A stretch of DNA of 64,000 nucleotides, taken from contig CASIBY010000005.1 of NCBI GenBank assembly GCA_949373095.1, positions 46,955-110,954 on the forward strand, given 5' to 3'. Source of the stretch: Candidatus Poseidoniaceae archaeon (lineage in GTDB: Archaea; Thermoplasmatota; Poseidoniia; Poseidoniales; Poseidoniaceae). Below are positions 17,409 through 27,074 of this stretch, piece after piece. Each line of letters starts with the position of its first letter. Within the stretch, counting starts at the first letter, position 1. The translations under genes and the position numbers were made by a program. The notes beneath the pieces are model-generated. The model was not told the DNA's origin. It worked only from the letters and a program-made list of their open reading frames with translations, and searched no databases.

Positions 17409-18284
17409 ATGGCAGAACTCAAAGATCTTCTGAACGATCGACGAAAAATGGTTGACGAAAAGGCCACGCATCACCGCGAAATCCGTGATAGTTGGAACGA
17501 GAAAACCAAGGAATTTACCTCAAGTCGTAACGAACTCAACAACGAGGTTCGTGAACTGATTGTCCAAGTCCGTGAACAACGTGAACTTAGAGACAACATG
17601 AACGAGCGAGTTCGTGACAAGAAAAAAGAACGTGAAGATGCAAATCAAATGGTCCGAGATGCAAAGGATGCAATCCGGGGCACACAACCTGAAGCACCGC
17701 TACAATTGGACAAGCGTGGACGACCTATTCGCCCAGATACCGTTCAATCTTTGACTCGAACCATGGAACGACTTGAGCGTGAATTCGAACAAGGAAAGCA
17801 CCAAGGTAAAAACGAAACGAAGTACTTCAAGAAGATGAAGGAACTGAGTTCCAAGCGTCGGAAACTAAAGGACTCCCAGACCGCAAGCGGAGAAACTGAA
17901 GGAAATGAAGCACTACGAGAGGCCATGACCAAGCAGGATACGGCTCATAACGCTGTGAAGGAAGCTGCTGAGGCTGCTCAGAGTGCTCACGATTTGATGA
18001 TCGAGTGGAACTCAGAAGTTGACCGCCAACGTGAGAAGGCAGAAGCTGCACACCGACGATTGCGAACCTCGAAGAAAGAAGCGGATAAGGAACACAGCCT
18101 ATACATTGTCTCACTCCGATGCCTCCACTCAATTCAAGACATATTGCGAGCCATGCGAGGAGCAAGTGCTGGACAAGGCCAACGCCCAACCGCAAGTAAT
18201 GAAACTCAAGACTTGATGGCGAAGTTGCTCTCTGGTGAAACACTTACTACAGAGGAATTGATGCAACTTCAGCGATTTGATTGA
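17409..18284 (+). CDS. Long coiled-coil protein, COG1340-like (second copy)
   Basis: A 291-residue charged helical protein (for example REIRDSWNEKTKEFTSSRNELN and VREQRELRDNMNERVRDKK) with the organisation of the archaeal COG1340 coiled-coil family. It is clearly related to the protein at 7971. The C-terminus has LMAKLLSGETLTTEELMQLQ, a motif also found, in altered form, in the terminal nucleotidyltransferase. Helices are interrupted by a Pro-containing loop, AIRGTQPEAPLQLD, near residue 95. The role of the family is unknown; the basic, elongated form fits a scaffold or ribosome-associated protein. It overlaps or abuts the PurP gene. Confidence 0.7.
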   Translation: MAELKDLLNDRRKMVDEKATHHREIRDSWNEKTKEFTSSRNELNNEVRELIVQVREQRELRDNMNERVRDKKKEREDANQMVRDAKDAIRGTQPEAPLQLDKRGRPIRPDTVQSLTRTMERLEREFEQGKHQGKNETKYFKKMKELSSKRRKLKDSQTASGETEGNEALREAMTKQDTAHNAVKEAAEAAQSAHDLMIEWNSEVDRQREKAEAAHRRLRTSKKEADKEHSLYIVSLRCLHSIQDILRAMRGASAGQGQRPTASNETQDLMAKLLSGETLTTEELMQLQRFD

Positions 18285-18291
18285 AGAATCA

Positions 18292-19506
18292 ATGGGGAAC
18301 ACCTCAAAGACCCCCGTTAACAGCAATCAGTTTAGCAAGGTGAGCCTGATGATTCAGAATGACGAAATTGCAGGCATTGTAGAAGAATATGACCGCCTCA
18401 AGTTGCGGATCGGTATGACTGCGTCCCATTCTGCACTAGACATCTGCGACGGGGCTATTGAAGAGGGCTTCCCAACAGTGGCCTATTGCAAGGAAGGACG
18501 ACACAAAACCTATGCAAACTACTTCAAAACTCATCGAAGTTCATCAGGAAGAGTCGTTAGAGGGATGGTTGACAAAGCCATTGTCCTTGACGAATTCAAC
18601 GATGTGATGATGCCCAGCATGCAAGCCGAAATGAGGAAAAGGAACGTCATTTACATCCCAAATCGGTCGTTTACGTCATATTCAAAAATCTCGGATATTG
18701 AAGATAATTTCAGAGTCCCAATGTTTGGTTCAAGAAACATGCTACGAATGGAAGAACGAACCGAAGAACAAGATTATTACTGGATTTTAGAGAAGGCAGG
18801 ACTCCCATACCCGGAAGCCATACCTTCACCGGAAGAGATCGATTGTTTGGTTATCGTCAAACTCCACCACGCCCAGAAGAAACTTGAGCGAGGATTTTTC
18901 ACTTGTGCTTCATACAAAGAATACCAAGAAAAATCAGCAGCCCTTCTTGCTGAAGGCGTTATTGACCAAGAATCCCTTGATGGTGCCCGAATTGAGCGGT
19001 ATGTCATAGGGCCAGTCTTCAACTTGAACTTCTTTTACAGCCCTCTTGCAGAAAAAGGAGAACGGTTGGAACTCTTGGGCGTGGACTGGCGTTTTGAATC
19101 ATCTCTTGACGGTCACGTCAGACTCCCTGCGCCACAACAGATGACAATGCCTCTACACCAACAAATCCCAGAGATGACGGTGGTTGGACATAACACTGCA
19201 ACAATCCGAGAATCACTCCTTGAGAAGGCCTTTGAATTGGGAGAAAAATTCATTGAAGCAAGCAAAGAACATTACGACCCTGGAATCGTTGGACCATTTT
19301 GCCTTCAAACCTGTATCGACAAGGACATGAATTACTACATCTACGATGTCGCACCTCGTTTAGGTGGAGGCACCAATGTTCACGTTAGCGTAGGCCACCC
19401 CTATGGAAATGCAACTTGGAGAAAACCAATGTCAAGCGGACGCCGCATAGCAATGGAACTAAGAATGGCAGCAGAACAAGATCGTCTGCTTGAAGTGCTT
19501 ACGTGA
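18292..19506 (+). CDS. purP: 5-formaminoimidazole-4-carboxamide ribonucleotide synthetase (PurP-like)
   Basis: An ATP-grasp enzyme of archaeal purine biosynthesis that uses formate and ATP to convert AICAR to FAICAR. The N-terminal LRIGMTASHSALDICDGAIEEGF strand-helix, MFGSRNMLRMEERTEEQ, VKLHHAQKKLERGFF and YIYDVAPRLGGGTNVH correspond to PurP motifs, the last supplying the ATP/Mg site. Length fits the family (361-410 residues). ATG 18292 was chosen; ATG 18349, immediately before DEIAGIVEEY, is the other candidate. It follows the coiled-coil gene and converges on the surface protein gene at 19513, with no other pur genes nearby. Confidence 0.9.
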   Translation: MGNTSKTPVNSNQFSKVSLMIQNDEIAGIVEEYDRLKLRIGMTASHSALDICDGAIEEGFPTVAYCKEGRHKTYANYFKTHRSSSGRVVRGMVDKAIVLDEFNDVMMPSMQAEMRKRNVIYIPNRSFTSYSKISDIEDNFRVPMFGSRNMLRMEERTEEQDYYWILEKAGLPYPEAIPSPEEIDCLVIVKLHHAQKKLERGFFTCASYKEYQEKSAALLAEGVIDQESLDGARIERYVIGPVFNLNFFYSPLAEKGERLELLGVDWRFESSLDGHVRLPAPQQMTMPLHQQIPEMTVVGHNTATIRESLLEKAFELGEKFIEASKEHYDPGIVGPFCLQTCIDKDMNYYIYDVAPRLGGGTNVHVSVGHPYGNATWRKPMSSGRRIAMELRMAAEQDRLLEVLT

Positions 19507-19512
19507 TACGAC

Positions 19513-21342
19513 CTACTCAACGTCGTAGAACACTTCATCCATCATATCGTACCAAGGATTGATTCCGATGTCGGATGAACCGTCATAGTGACCCGTAGTT
19601 TCTACGAAATAGTACATGACATTGGATTTATCACCTTCACCCATGTAACCATCTCCTGAATAATTGTCCATGGCGATGACAACCCAAGCATGACCTCCCC
19701 CACTCTTCATCAGCGTTTGATTTGACATCACCTAGCATAAGCGCTGCATCATAGCCGAGGTTCTCAACCAAACTGATGTATAGTGCACTTGCATCTTCAC
19801 AATCCCCGCCTTCTTCCCATAGCATTTCAATCGGATATTTTGGATATTCCGTTTGTTCTTGGGAACTGTCTAAATCATAGAGGTATGGAATATCACCAAC
19901 AAATGCCTGTATGAATCGGGCAACATCATTGTTTGAAGTATACCCGTTTTCTTGAGCCATGGATTGTAATTCTAACGCTAGTTCCCCTATAGCAGGTTCA
20001 TTTGGAGTGGAAAAGGCTGCATACTGAGGGATGATGTCATCATAGGTCACTGCATTGGACCAATCGATGGCGTGGTTCATTGTTCTATAAGATGCATACG
20101 TACTGTAATTGAGTACCCATGAAAGACTGTAGAAAGCGCCCTCAAAGTCCCAGTAGTAATCGCGGACGTTGCTCACCAGGTTGTCAAAGGGCTGAATTGA
20201 GAATTGCAAAACACCGTCGTCTTTCTCACCATCATCTGAGCCGTTGCCCAGCAGACTCAAATTTTCAAACATTGTCAAACTATCAAAGGTGAATTCGATG
20301 GCCTCAACATTTGGAAGAGGGTTAAGATCCAACACATCATCAGAAAAGGCATCTGAATCATGGGCTGTAATTTCAATGAAATGATACCTAAGATTTTCTT
20401 CAAGGTCTATGTGATAATTTTCATTGAGGAGCACTTCTGTACCAGTCTCAACCTCAACATAATTTGACATGTACGATGGCATGCACCCTATGGAAATATT
20501 ATTCACACTAGTACAGAAATAGATCTCTCCTACGCTGTCAAAGAGGTCAACATTATCCAACAGGGTGAACCTTTCAAGACGGATGTAAATCGCAGAATCA
20601 CGATAATCATTGATGTCGTAGGCGTCAAGAACTCCATCGTTATCATCGTCTTGGTCTGTATTATCCCCTAGCCCGTCTTGGTCAAAATCAACCCATTCAA
20701 GTGGGTTTGTAGGAAATAGGTCAGAATTATCGCCATGGCCGTCGCCGTCGGAATCCTGCCATTCAAGAGCGTCATTGGGAAATGGGTCCGCATTATCCCC
20801 AGTCCCATCATTGTCGGAATCTGCCCATTCAGTAGGGTCAAGCGGGTAAAGGTCCATGAGGTCATTAACACCATCATTGTCGTCGTCTTTATCCTCAGAA
20901 GCATCTCGGCAACCGTCTACATCACGGTCCGTGTTGAAATTACGTAGCCAGTCGAGTTCACCTGTGGCACAATCATCACTCACATCTGGAAGCCCATCAT
21001 TATCATGCATCTTCATCCTCGGAGAGATCCCGGCAACCGTCTCCATCATGGTCAGTCTCAAGAGATGATGTCCAATCTCGCTCTCCATCGTAACAGGAAT
21101 CCATTAAATTAGAAATTCCGTCTTCGTCAACATCGTCTTGGTTAATGGTACCCCCCGCTAATCAGGCTGTAGATACCACCCAAAGTGATGGTTACCAACA
21201 ACAGCCCTGCCACTGCGAGAACGGGCATGAAGTTACTTTTTGCCGATGCGTTTGGAATGACTGGATGTTCAAATGTGGTTTCTTCTATTGGCGTTTTTGG
21301 CCAAACGACATTCTCAAAATCAGCAAACTCATCATCAGACAT
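19513..21342 (-). pseudogene. Transglutaminase-like surface protein with TSP3 repeats, frame interrupted three times
   Basis: The N-terminus (21342 to 21165) is a cytoplasmic segment, MSDDEFADFENVVWPK, plus one transmembrane helix ending at a six-G run. Aspartate-rich TSP3 repeats follow in two other phases (shifts near 21165 and 21015). The long open part has a beta-rich region and then a transglutaminase-like cysteine protease fold: MLWEEGGDCEDASALYISL carries the nucleophile Cys. A third shift at TGGGGGAGG (about 19695) restores GHAWVVIAMDNYSG with the catalytic His, and the C-terminus follows to 19513. Fragments are in the expected order, so indels in one gene are likely. It is predicted to be anchored with the enzyme outside the cell. 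Confidence 0.75.
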
Positions 21343-21413
21343 TTGGACCAGCAGTTAGAGGTCGTTTCCCGAGGATTTAGAGTTGTCCCCTGCGTCGGTT
21401 AATCTTAGAATCT

Positions 21414-22028
21414 TCACCAAAACGTTGAGGTTTCATCCGATTCAGTCTCTTTAGCAGATAGTTGTGTATTCAAATCGAACTCGTTGTTATTTGATAGTGG
21501 ATCGGTCATATCTACGGTTTCTAAATCAAGACCATGAACACGGTTAACAAAGAGGAAACGATTGATTTTTGATTTAATTCGTTCAAGATGTGAACGGCCT
21601 AAAATTGACACAAAATGGAACGGTTCTCCCTCACTGAACAGAAGGTGAAGTTCTTCGTGAGTCATTTTATGACCCTCTTCGGTATATGTTTCCTTCGTAA
21701 TGAATTTGGCAACACGCATATGTGATACCCGACCAGCTTCAATCCATGATAACGACAAAAGCATAAACGTTTGATGATAACGAAAGATATCGGTTTTGGT
21801 GTCAAAATGAAATGTTTTTCCCGTACTAAGAACTACAACGAGGAATACAAAGAACATTGAAATTTGAAAACTAATTCCGGCAAATGGAGTCTCAAAACGA
21901 TTGACAACAACCAAACTAACAAAAGAAATCAAGGTCAACAAGTTCCGAAAGCCATTCCAAACAAATCCAAGGTAGAGTTCGTCCGAACCTGCTGCATCAA
22001 CAACATCTTCTTTTGGAACTCCAACCAT
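21414..22028 (-). CDS. Small membrane protein with two helices and a soluble tail
   Basis: A 204-residue protein. Two hydrophobic helices lie near residues 28-45 (LLTLISFVSLVVV) and 52-68 (ISMFFVFLVVVLS). Residues 70-165 look like a small mixed alpha/beta domain facing the cytosol, with FHFDTKTDIFRYHQTF and VSILGRSHLERIKSKIN; the C-terminus is acidic and Ser/Thr-rich. The layout resembles a PH-like domain attached to the membrane, but I find no clear motif. Its stop is on the surface-protein side, with six bases to the large gene at 22035, so they may be one transcript. Confidence 0.55.
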   Translation of the reverse strand: MVGVPKEDVVDAAGSDELYLGFVWNGFRNLLTLISFVSLVVVNRFETPFAGISFQISMFFVFLVVVLSTGKTFHFDTKTDIFRYHQTFMLLSLSWIEAGRVSHMRVAKFITKETYTEEGHKMTHEELHLLFSEGEPFHFVSILGRSHLERIKSKINRFLFVNRVHGLDLETVDMTDPLSNNNEFDLNTQLSAKETESDETSTFW

Positions 22029-22034
22029 GAGATC

Positions 22035-25000
22035 TCAAGATTCGTAAGTGAGCCATTCTTGTGAGGTAGCATCAAAGTAGGAAAGATTTCCTTCTCCGTC
22101 ACGAGACCAGTGAACGCCGTTTTCCTCCCATTGCTCCGATGTGGCATCGATTGAAGGGAGTGACTTTTCCTCTTCAGCAACAAACTGTTCAGATGCAGAA
22201 TCTTTGGTCTGATTGGATTCAAACATATTTGAAGCCTCATCGGGCTTTCGCATAAACACAAATCCTCCGCCTCCAAGGAGAGCAAGAATTAGTAGGGTGA
22301 TAATCGCATAGAGCATTCCGTTTCCAGATTCAACAATATCTGCGACCGAACGAGTTCCATCTTCTGGATAAGCATCCATACTGTCAGCAACTCCGTCACC
22401 ATCAGTGTCAATTGACAAATTTGAATCATATTTGAAGTCGTCTTCTGCGTCGCTAACTCCATCTCCGTCCGAGTCCAACTGTAGCAGTGCGCAACCACTA
22501 GCATCAATCAGTTCACCTACGGGCGTATTTGGACAGTTGTCAAGATGATTCTTTATTCCATCTTTATCGTCGTCCTTTTGCTGGTCAGCACATCCGTCTA
22601 GATCAACGGGTTGCGTCACGGGAGTGTCGGGACATAGGTCCATATTATTCATGATATCATCGAGGTCTTCGTCCCTCTGTGAGGCTGAACACCCTTCGGA
22701 ATCTGGTTGCTCACCTGCAGGAGTCGCAGGGCAAGTATCGTTGGCATCAGAAATTTCGTCGTCATCCGCATCAAGTTGATTGGTAGCACAACCAAGAGAA
22801 TCCACGGACAAATCATTTCCAGTCCCAGGGCAATTATCAACATCATCGTATACATCATCTCCGTCCGAATCCTTTTGTGAAGGAGCGCATCCTTGAACAT
22901 CTGCAATTTCGTTTGAGGGAGTGAGGTCGCAAATATCGCTGGCATCAACGACATTGTCTCCATCTGTATCACGCTCATTTGCAGCACATCCCACACCGTT
23001 AACAGGTAGGCCTGCGGTTGTCGTTGGACAGTCATCACGGTCGTCTGTAATGTCATCGGAATCGGTATCAAGTTGGCTGAGTGCACAGCCAGCTGCGTCA
23101 ACCTGAAGGCCGAGTGGAGTGTTTGGACAAGCATCAAACGCATTCATCACCATGTCATTATCACTATCTTCTTGGCTGGAGGAACAGCCAACGTTGTCGA
23201 CCTGCTCTCCGGCTGGTGTATCTGGGCATGCGTCTGCAGCGTCGTCAACTCCGTCTAAGTCAGCATCAAGTTGAGAAGATGCACAACCGGTTGAATCTAC
23301 AACTTGTCCAGGTGGCGTACCGAGGCATTGGTCACCATTCAGCCCGCTTGAATTGTCGCCGTAGCCGTCGTTGTCTTGGTCAGCATGTTGGCTCGGTTCG
23401 TTAGGGAAGGCGTCACCGTTCAGTCCTGCTGCGTTGTCACCATAGCCGTCACCATCAACGTCACTCCACTGGGTTGAGTCGTTAGGGAATGCATCGGGAT
23501 CGGTGCCGGCTTGGTTGTCACCGTATCCATCACCGTCTTCATCAAACCATTGTGTCGCATCTGAAGGGAACTGGTCGCCGTCTGTTCCGGTCGGATTGTC
23601 GCCGTAGCCATCACCGTCTGCATCTTCCCATTGGGTGTTGTCTGAAGGGAAACCGTCCGGCGTTGTACCAGCAGGGTTGTCTCCGTAGCCGTCACCGTCT
23701 GTGTCCGACCATTGTGAGGAATCATTCGGGAAGGCGTCTCCATTAGTGCCTGATGGGTTGTCGCCGTAGCCGTCGCCGTCCATATCTTCCCACTGAGTTG
23801 AATCAGCAGGCCATTCATCGGGATTGTTACCGCTTGCATTATCTCCGTAACCATCCCCATCAGCATCTGACCATTGTGTTGGGTCTGTTGGGAATGCATC
23901 GGGAGTAGTTCCGGTTGGATTATCACCAAAGCCATCCCCATCTGCATCGCTCCATTGCGAACCATCTGAAGGGAATGCATCCGATGCATTTCCATTTGGA
24001 TTATCCCCATAGCCATCCCCGTCCATATCTGAGTATTGAGAGGAATCATAGGGGAAATCATCGATGCTGTCGTTGTATCCATCACCGTCACTGTCCTTCT
24101 GATTCAATGCACAACCATCGAGGTCCACGGTTGCTCCGGCAGTAGTGTTGGCACACAAATCTATTTCATTTGCGATACCGTCGTTATCATCATCAAGGGT
24201 AAGTGTGAAACAATCAGAATCTCCGATGAGTTGAACGCTTGCAGAGGAAAAGAGGTCCGCAAAGACACAGTATATTCCCGAAGTTGAAGGGGTTGTATAA
24301 TTGAAGTAAGGAAGCGACATGTTCTGTGCTGTTGCAGTTACTGTCGTCATGGTTGAAACTGCGAGGTTTGCCCCTCCAGAATCCTCAACGCGATATTGAT
24401 ACTTGTAACTGTCACCGGTGACTAAATCTAGACCTTGAGCTCGGACATTGTTCGTTAAAGCCGTTGAACTGGCCGAATAAGAATTAATGACAAGGGCAGG
24501 TAGTTGAGGAATGAAATCCTCAAAGTGAAGGCCGGATATATTCGTGTTGTCGCTGAGGTTGATTACCGAACTATTCAATGAAATAAAGGCGAGGAAAAGA
24601 TGGTCGTTCATCGAAGTTGGACCGGCCCAGTTGATCTGGTAACTCATTGAGGTCATCGACGGTGTAAGATACCACGTATCACTATCGATCATCGAGGCGT
24701 TGATGGCTGCATTTACGTCATTTGAGTTTGTGAAATTACTTTCCCACTCTACGAAATCAATGACATACCACCCAACTTCATAATCGGTCCCAATCGTTAG
24801 ATTGGTCAGTTCGATATCACCGGTCGTAGAAGAGGTCGTTGCAATTTCAACCATTTCGATATAAAGTTCGGCCACGTCACTATCAAGCGAAGAATTGGAG
24901 GCATCAAAAAGGGTAGAAGAAACCATCAATTCCGATTCAATCATCTGTGCCGAGTATGTGAAATTTATGCTGTGAGTCGTGTTGGTTGCATTAAACGAAC

Positions 25001-26114
25001 CTGTAGTTGAATTCCCCCAGCTCTCCGTATCATCAAGGAGCATCTGCCCCACAGAGAAATTGTAATTGTAAGTGGTATTGGCGGTGAGGCCATAAAAGGA
25101 AAGCATACCATTGGTGGTGTTCATGAGTGTGACATCGACAGATTCGAAACTTTGCCCACCACCGGGTTGGTCTGTTGAGAGTTCAATATCATAGACATTT
25201 GCTGTCCCAGTACTGAAGGCATACAAGAATACTTTCAGATAAGAAGTAAAGTTGCTGGTAGCAGTGAATGATGCTGCTTCGTTGTCTGAGCCAGAACCGA
25301 GGGAACCAAATCCAGCCAGAGAGAGAGATGAGCCACCGGCATCAGTCCACTGACCATCAATATCCCCGTTGGCATGGGTGAAGGTTAAATTGACGTAATA
25401 TGTAATACCTGAAATCATGTCAATTTCAAAATAATCTTCATCTGCAGTTGAATCGATGGAAAGGCCGGTGCAATACAAGGGGAGCATGGAAGCAGAAGTT
25501 GCAGTAGCCATGGTGTCGTTTGGCTCAAGGATGTCAGGATTAGTACTAGCGTTTCCCGTACAGTTTGTCACTGATGCACCGCCACCGCCGGTGCTGGTGG
25601 AAACAGTAAATTTGGAGAGAGAAAGGCTCCATGTCCCTGTGCCAGCATATCGTGAGATTTGGATGTAGACCATTCCTCCGTGAGGGCTGGTGGAATTGGT
25701 AGTGAGTGATTCAGGATTATTCATAAAGGAATCATCCAAGTAAGTTAGGTTCGCATCATAGAATACCAGGTCAAAATCATTTGTGACCGTTGTGCCGTTG
25801 GCATAGGTGGTGGTTGATGGGAAAGACAGTGATGCGTAGAGTCCTTGTGTAGAAGTCAAAGCAACTCTCAAGTAATCGTTGTCATCACCAATATCCAATT
25901 CTCCGCTACCACTGTATGTACTTGAGAAAATGTAGTTGGTGATATTGACCGAAGTATTATCCGGCAGGTCACCGCTGGAGTTTAGGTCATTTTGGTTTGG
26001 CCCAACGGCTTGAGCTGTTGGAGCTACAACTCCCATCAACATACCGAAGATGAGCATCAACGAAAGAAGACTGGCTCCGGTAGGGGATGAGTGTTGTTTA
26101 GGAGGCTGGCGCAT
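22035..26114 (-). CDS. Giant surface protein with two PPC-like domains and many TSP3 repeats
   Basis: About 1360 residues from ATG 26114; the upstream start at 26204 would place unlikely hydrophilic residues before the signal peptide (LLSLMLIFGMLMGVVAPTAQA). Two beta-sandwich regions follow that look like bacterial pre-peptidase C-terminal domains (for example ELDIGDDNDYLRVAL and DEDYFEIDMISGITYYVNL). From about residue 690, eight to nine 27-residue units built on DADGDGYGDN and then seven or more Cys-containing units of about 33 residues give calcium-binding rods. A transmembrane helix (LYAIITLLILALLGGGGFVF) and a cytoplasmic tail follow. It is probably an adhesin or an S-layer-associated protein. 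No catalytic site is visible. Confidence 0.85.
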   Translation of the reverse strand: MRQPPKQHSSPTGASLLSLMLIFGMLMGVVAPTAQAVGPNQNDLNSSGDLPDNTSVNITNYIFSSTYSGSGELDIGDDNDYLRVALTSTQGLYASLSFPSTTTYANGTTVTNDFDLVFYDANLTYLDDSFMNNPESLTTNSTSPHGGMVYIQISRYAGTGTWSLSLSKFTVSTSTGGGGASVTNCTGNASTNPDILEPNDTMATATSASMLPLYCTGLSIDSTADEDYFEIDMISGITYYVNLTFTHANGDIDGQWTDAGGSSLSLAGFGSLGSGSDNEAASFTATSNFTSYLKVFLYAFSTGTANVYDIELSTDQPGGGQSFESVDVTLMNTTNGMLSFYGLTANTTYNYNFSVGQMLLDDTESWGNSTTGSFNATNTTHSINFTYSAQMIESELMVSSTLFDASNSSLDSDVAELYIEMVEIATTSSTTGDIELTNLTIGTDYEVGWYVIDFVEWESNFTNSNDVNAAINASMIDSDTWYLTPSMTSMSYQINWAGPTSMNDHLFLAFISLNSSVINLSDNTNISGLHFEDFIPQLPALVINSYSASSTALTNNVRAQGLDLVTGDSYKYQYRVEDSGGANLAVSTMTTVTATAQNMSLPYFNYTTPSTSGIYCVFADLFSSASVQLIGDSDCFTLTLDDDNDGIANEIDLCANTTAGATVDLDGCALNQKDSDGDGYNDSIDDFPYDSSQYSDMDGDGYGDNPNGNASDAFPSDGSQWSDADGDGFGDNPTGTTPDAFPTDPTQWSDADGDGYGDNASGNNPDEWPADSTQWEDMDGDGYGDNPSGTNGDAFPNDSSQWSDTDGDGYGDNPAGTTPDGFPSDNTQWEDADGDGYGDNPTGTDGDQFPSDATQWFDEDGDGYGDNQAGTDPDAFPNDSTQWSDVDGDGYGDNAAGLNGDAFPNEPSQHADQDNDGYGDNSSGLNGDQCLGTPPGQVVDSTGCASSQLDADLDGVDDAADACPDTPAGEQVDNVGCSSSQEDSDNDMVMNAFDACPNTPLGLQVDAAGCALSQLDTDSDDITDDRDDCPTTTAGLPVNGVGCAANERDTDGDNVVDASDICDLTPSNEIADVQGCAPSQKDSDGDDVYDDVDNCPGTGNDLSVDSLGCATNQLDADDDEISDANDTCPATPAGEQPDSEGCSASQRDEDLDDIMNNMDLCPDTPVTQPVDLDGCADQQKDDDKDGIKNHLDNCPNTPVGELIDASGCALLQLDSDGDGVSDAEDDFKYDSNLSIDTDGDGVADSMDAYPEDGTRSVADIVESGNGMLYAIITLLILALLGGGGFVFMRKPDEASNMFESNQTKDSASEQFVAEEEKSLPSIDATSEQWEENGVHWSRDGEGNLSYFDATSQEWLTYES
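22440..23340 (-). repeat. Cys-containing TSP3-type repeats within the giant surface protein
   Basis: Degenerate coding repeats of about 99-102 bases, each with a Cys-Pro step, a GCA or GCS turn and a DxDxD calcium motif. Seven or more units are visible. They stack into the family's calcium-binding rod. Confidence 0.75.
23340..24032 (-). repeat. 81-bp tandem coding repeats (27-residue DGDGYGDN units)
   Basis: Eight full units and a partial ninth, each 81 bases, encode a calcium-binding motif DxDGDGYGDN followed by a Gly/Asn loop and a QW pair. The DNA is similar enough between units to allow recombination or polymerase slippage, so unit number may vary between strains. Confidence 0.85.
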
Positions 26115-26163
26115 AGTTCTAAGGAAAACTCCGCAGTATATCACAACTACTACGATAGGGCTC

Positions 26164-26445
26164 TCAAATTGCTGTTGGAGCAACATGGCCGTCTTTTTTG
26201 TCATCGGGCTTGCGGACGCGAGACCAAACGCCTCCCATTAGTTCGTCATGATGCCCTGAACAGTAATGGAAACGTCGGTAGGCTTCACGAAATGAGTATG
26301 CCTTCTTTCCCGTTGCAACGAGATACCCTTCAGGCGAAAGACGAGAAACTACTGTCCCTTCCTCTCCGCATCCCGGTAAATCACAGACGGGTTTGTTGGG
26401 CATATCCAAGACAGTTCTTCTATGCTTGATTAACTCTTGCCTCAT
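26164..26445 (-). CDS. Small Cys/His-rich protein, probable zinc-binding
   Basis: A 93-residue protein, with the start at ATG 26445 chosen to avoid overlap with the biotin carrier gene. PVCDLPGCGEEGTVV and FHYCSGHHDELMGG supply Cys and His pairs, which can bind one zinc ion. No named family is recognised. It lies between the carboxylase genes and the surface protein gene, on the same strand and next to the biotin carrier stop. Confidence 0.55.
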   Translation of the reverse strand: MRQELIKHRRTVLDMPNKPVCDLPGCGEEGTVVSRLSPEGYLVATGKKAYSFREAYRRFHYCSGHHDELMGGVWSRVRKPDDKKDGHVAPTAI

Positions 26446-26458
26446 TCCAGCGAAAGAA

Positions 26459-26869
26459 TCATTCTTCAGTTTCTGGCTCAAGGACAGGCTCAATCACAAC
26501 CAGAGGGACGTTTGCTTCAATTGCCTCCCCTTCATCACAATGAACTGAAATGACGGTTCCCGTAACTGGCGCCTGAATTTCATTTTGCATTTTCATAGCT
26601 TCAAGAATCAGAATAACTTGTCCTTCTGTGACATCATCACCAACTGAAACTTCAACGGTGACCACTTTACCTGGGATGTTGGCTGAAACTGTTCCTGACT
26701 TCTTTTTCTTCCCTCCACCAGACCGACGTTGTTTGGGAGCGGGGGGTGCATCCGGCATTTCTATTTCGTAAGTTTTCCCTTCAACTGTGGCCCTCCAAGA
26801 TGTGCCTTCGCCTTCGAGTTCAACTTCATATTCTGTTCCGTTGACAATGACTTTTCGTGTTTCTGACAT
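26459..26869 (-). CDS. Biotin carboxyl carrier protein of a biotin-dependent acyl-CoA carboxylase
   Basis: A 136-residue carrier that swings biotin between carboxylase and carboxyltransferase. The C-terminal lipoyl/biotinyl domain has VILILEAMKMQNEIQAP with the target Lys in the AMKM motif, followed by GTVISVHCDEGEAIEANVPL. The N-terminal SETRKVIVNGTEYEVELEGE and a Pro/Lys-rich linker match archaeal carriers. ATG 26869 follows GGAGG at about 26880. The epsilon-like and carboxyltransferase genes lie upstream in the same operon. The biotin ligase domain fused to a methyltransferase at 46132 may modify it. Confidence 0.9.
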   Translation of the reverse strand: MSETRKVIVNGTEYEVELEGEGTSWRATVEGKTYEIEMPDAPPAPKQRRSGGGKKKKSGTVSANIPGKVVTVEVSVGDDVTEGQVILILEAMKMQNEIQAPVTGTVISVHCDEGEAIEANVPLVVIEPVLEPETEE

Positions 26870-26873
26870 GAGA

Positions 26874-27065
26874 TTACCTCCATGGTGAGCGTTGACTTCG
26901 TGCATGCATAAGGGAAGAACGGCCGGTAACCATTCGCCTGTGATCTTGTGACCAAGCCTTTCCAGGACGACGAGCTACTTCCGCTGGGTCTTCGCCTTGT
27001 TGGCGGGTAGCCGCAAGGACTGCAGCGATGGCAGCCATTCGTAATTCATCGTTCGTTCCAGCCAT
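26874..27065 (-). CDS. Small epsilon/PccX-like acyl-CoA carboxylase subunit
   Basis: A 63-residue protein starting MAGTNDELRMAAIAAVLAATRQQ. It is short, basic at the C-terminus (WSQDHRRMVTGRSSLMHAR) and located between the carboxyltransferase and biotin carrier genes. Its position and N-terminal Ala-rich helix resemble the small epsilon or PccX-like subunits of propionyl-CoA carboxylases. The assignment is mainly by context and modest similarity. Confidence 0.6.
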   Translation of the reverse strand: MAGTNDELRMAAIAAVLAATRQQGEDPAEVARRPGKAWSQDHRRMVTGRSSLMHARSQRSPWR

Positions 27066-27074
27066 GATTTCACC

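Noticed and set aside
23340-24032. Regular repeats resembling a CRISPR array
   Set aside because: Unit length is 81 bases without conserved repeat and unique spacers, and the frame is continuous across all units, so they are coding repeats.
23420-24091. 223-codon frame rich in Met and Thr, antisense phase of the repeat region
   Set aside because: It is an alternate reading of the 81-bp repeats and repeats with the same period. The Asp-rich frame is the real one.
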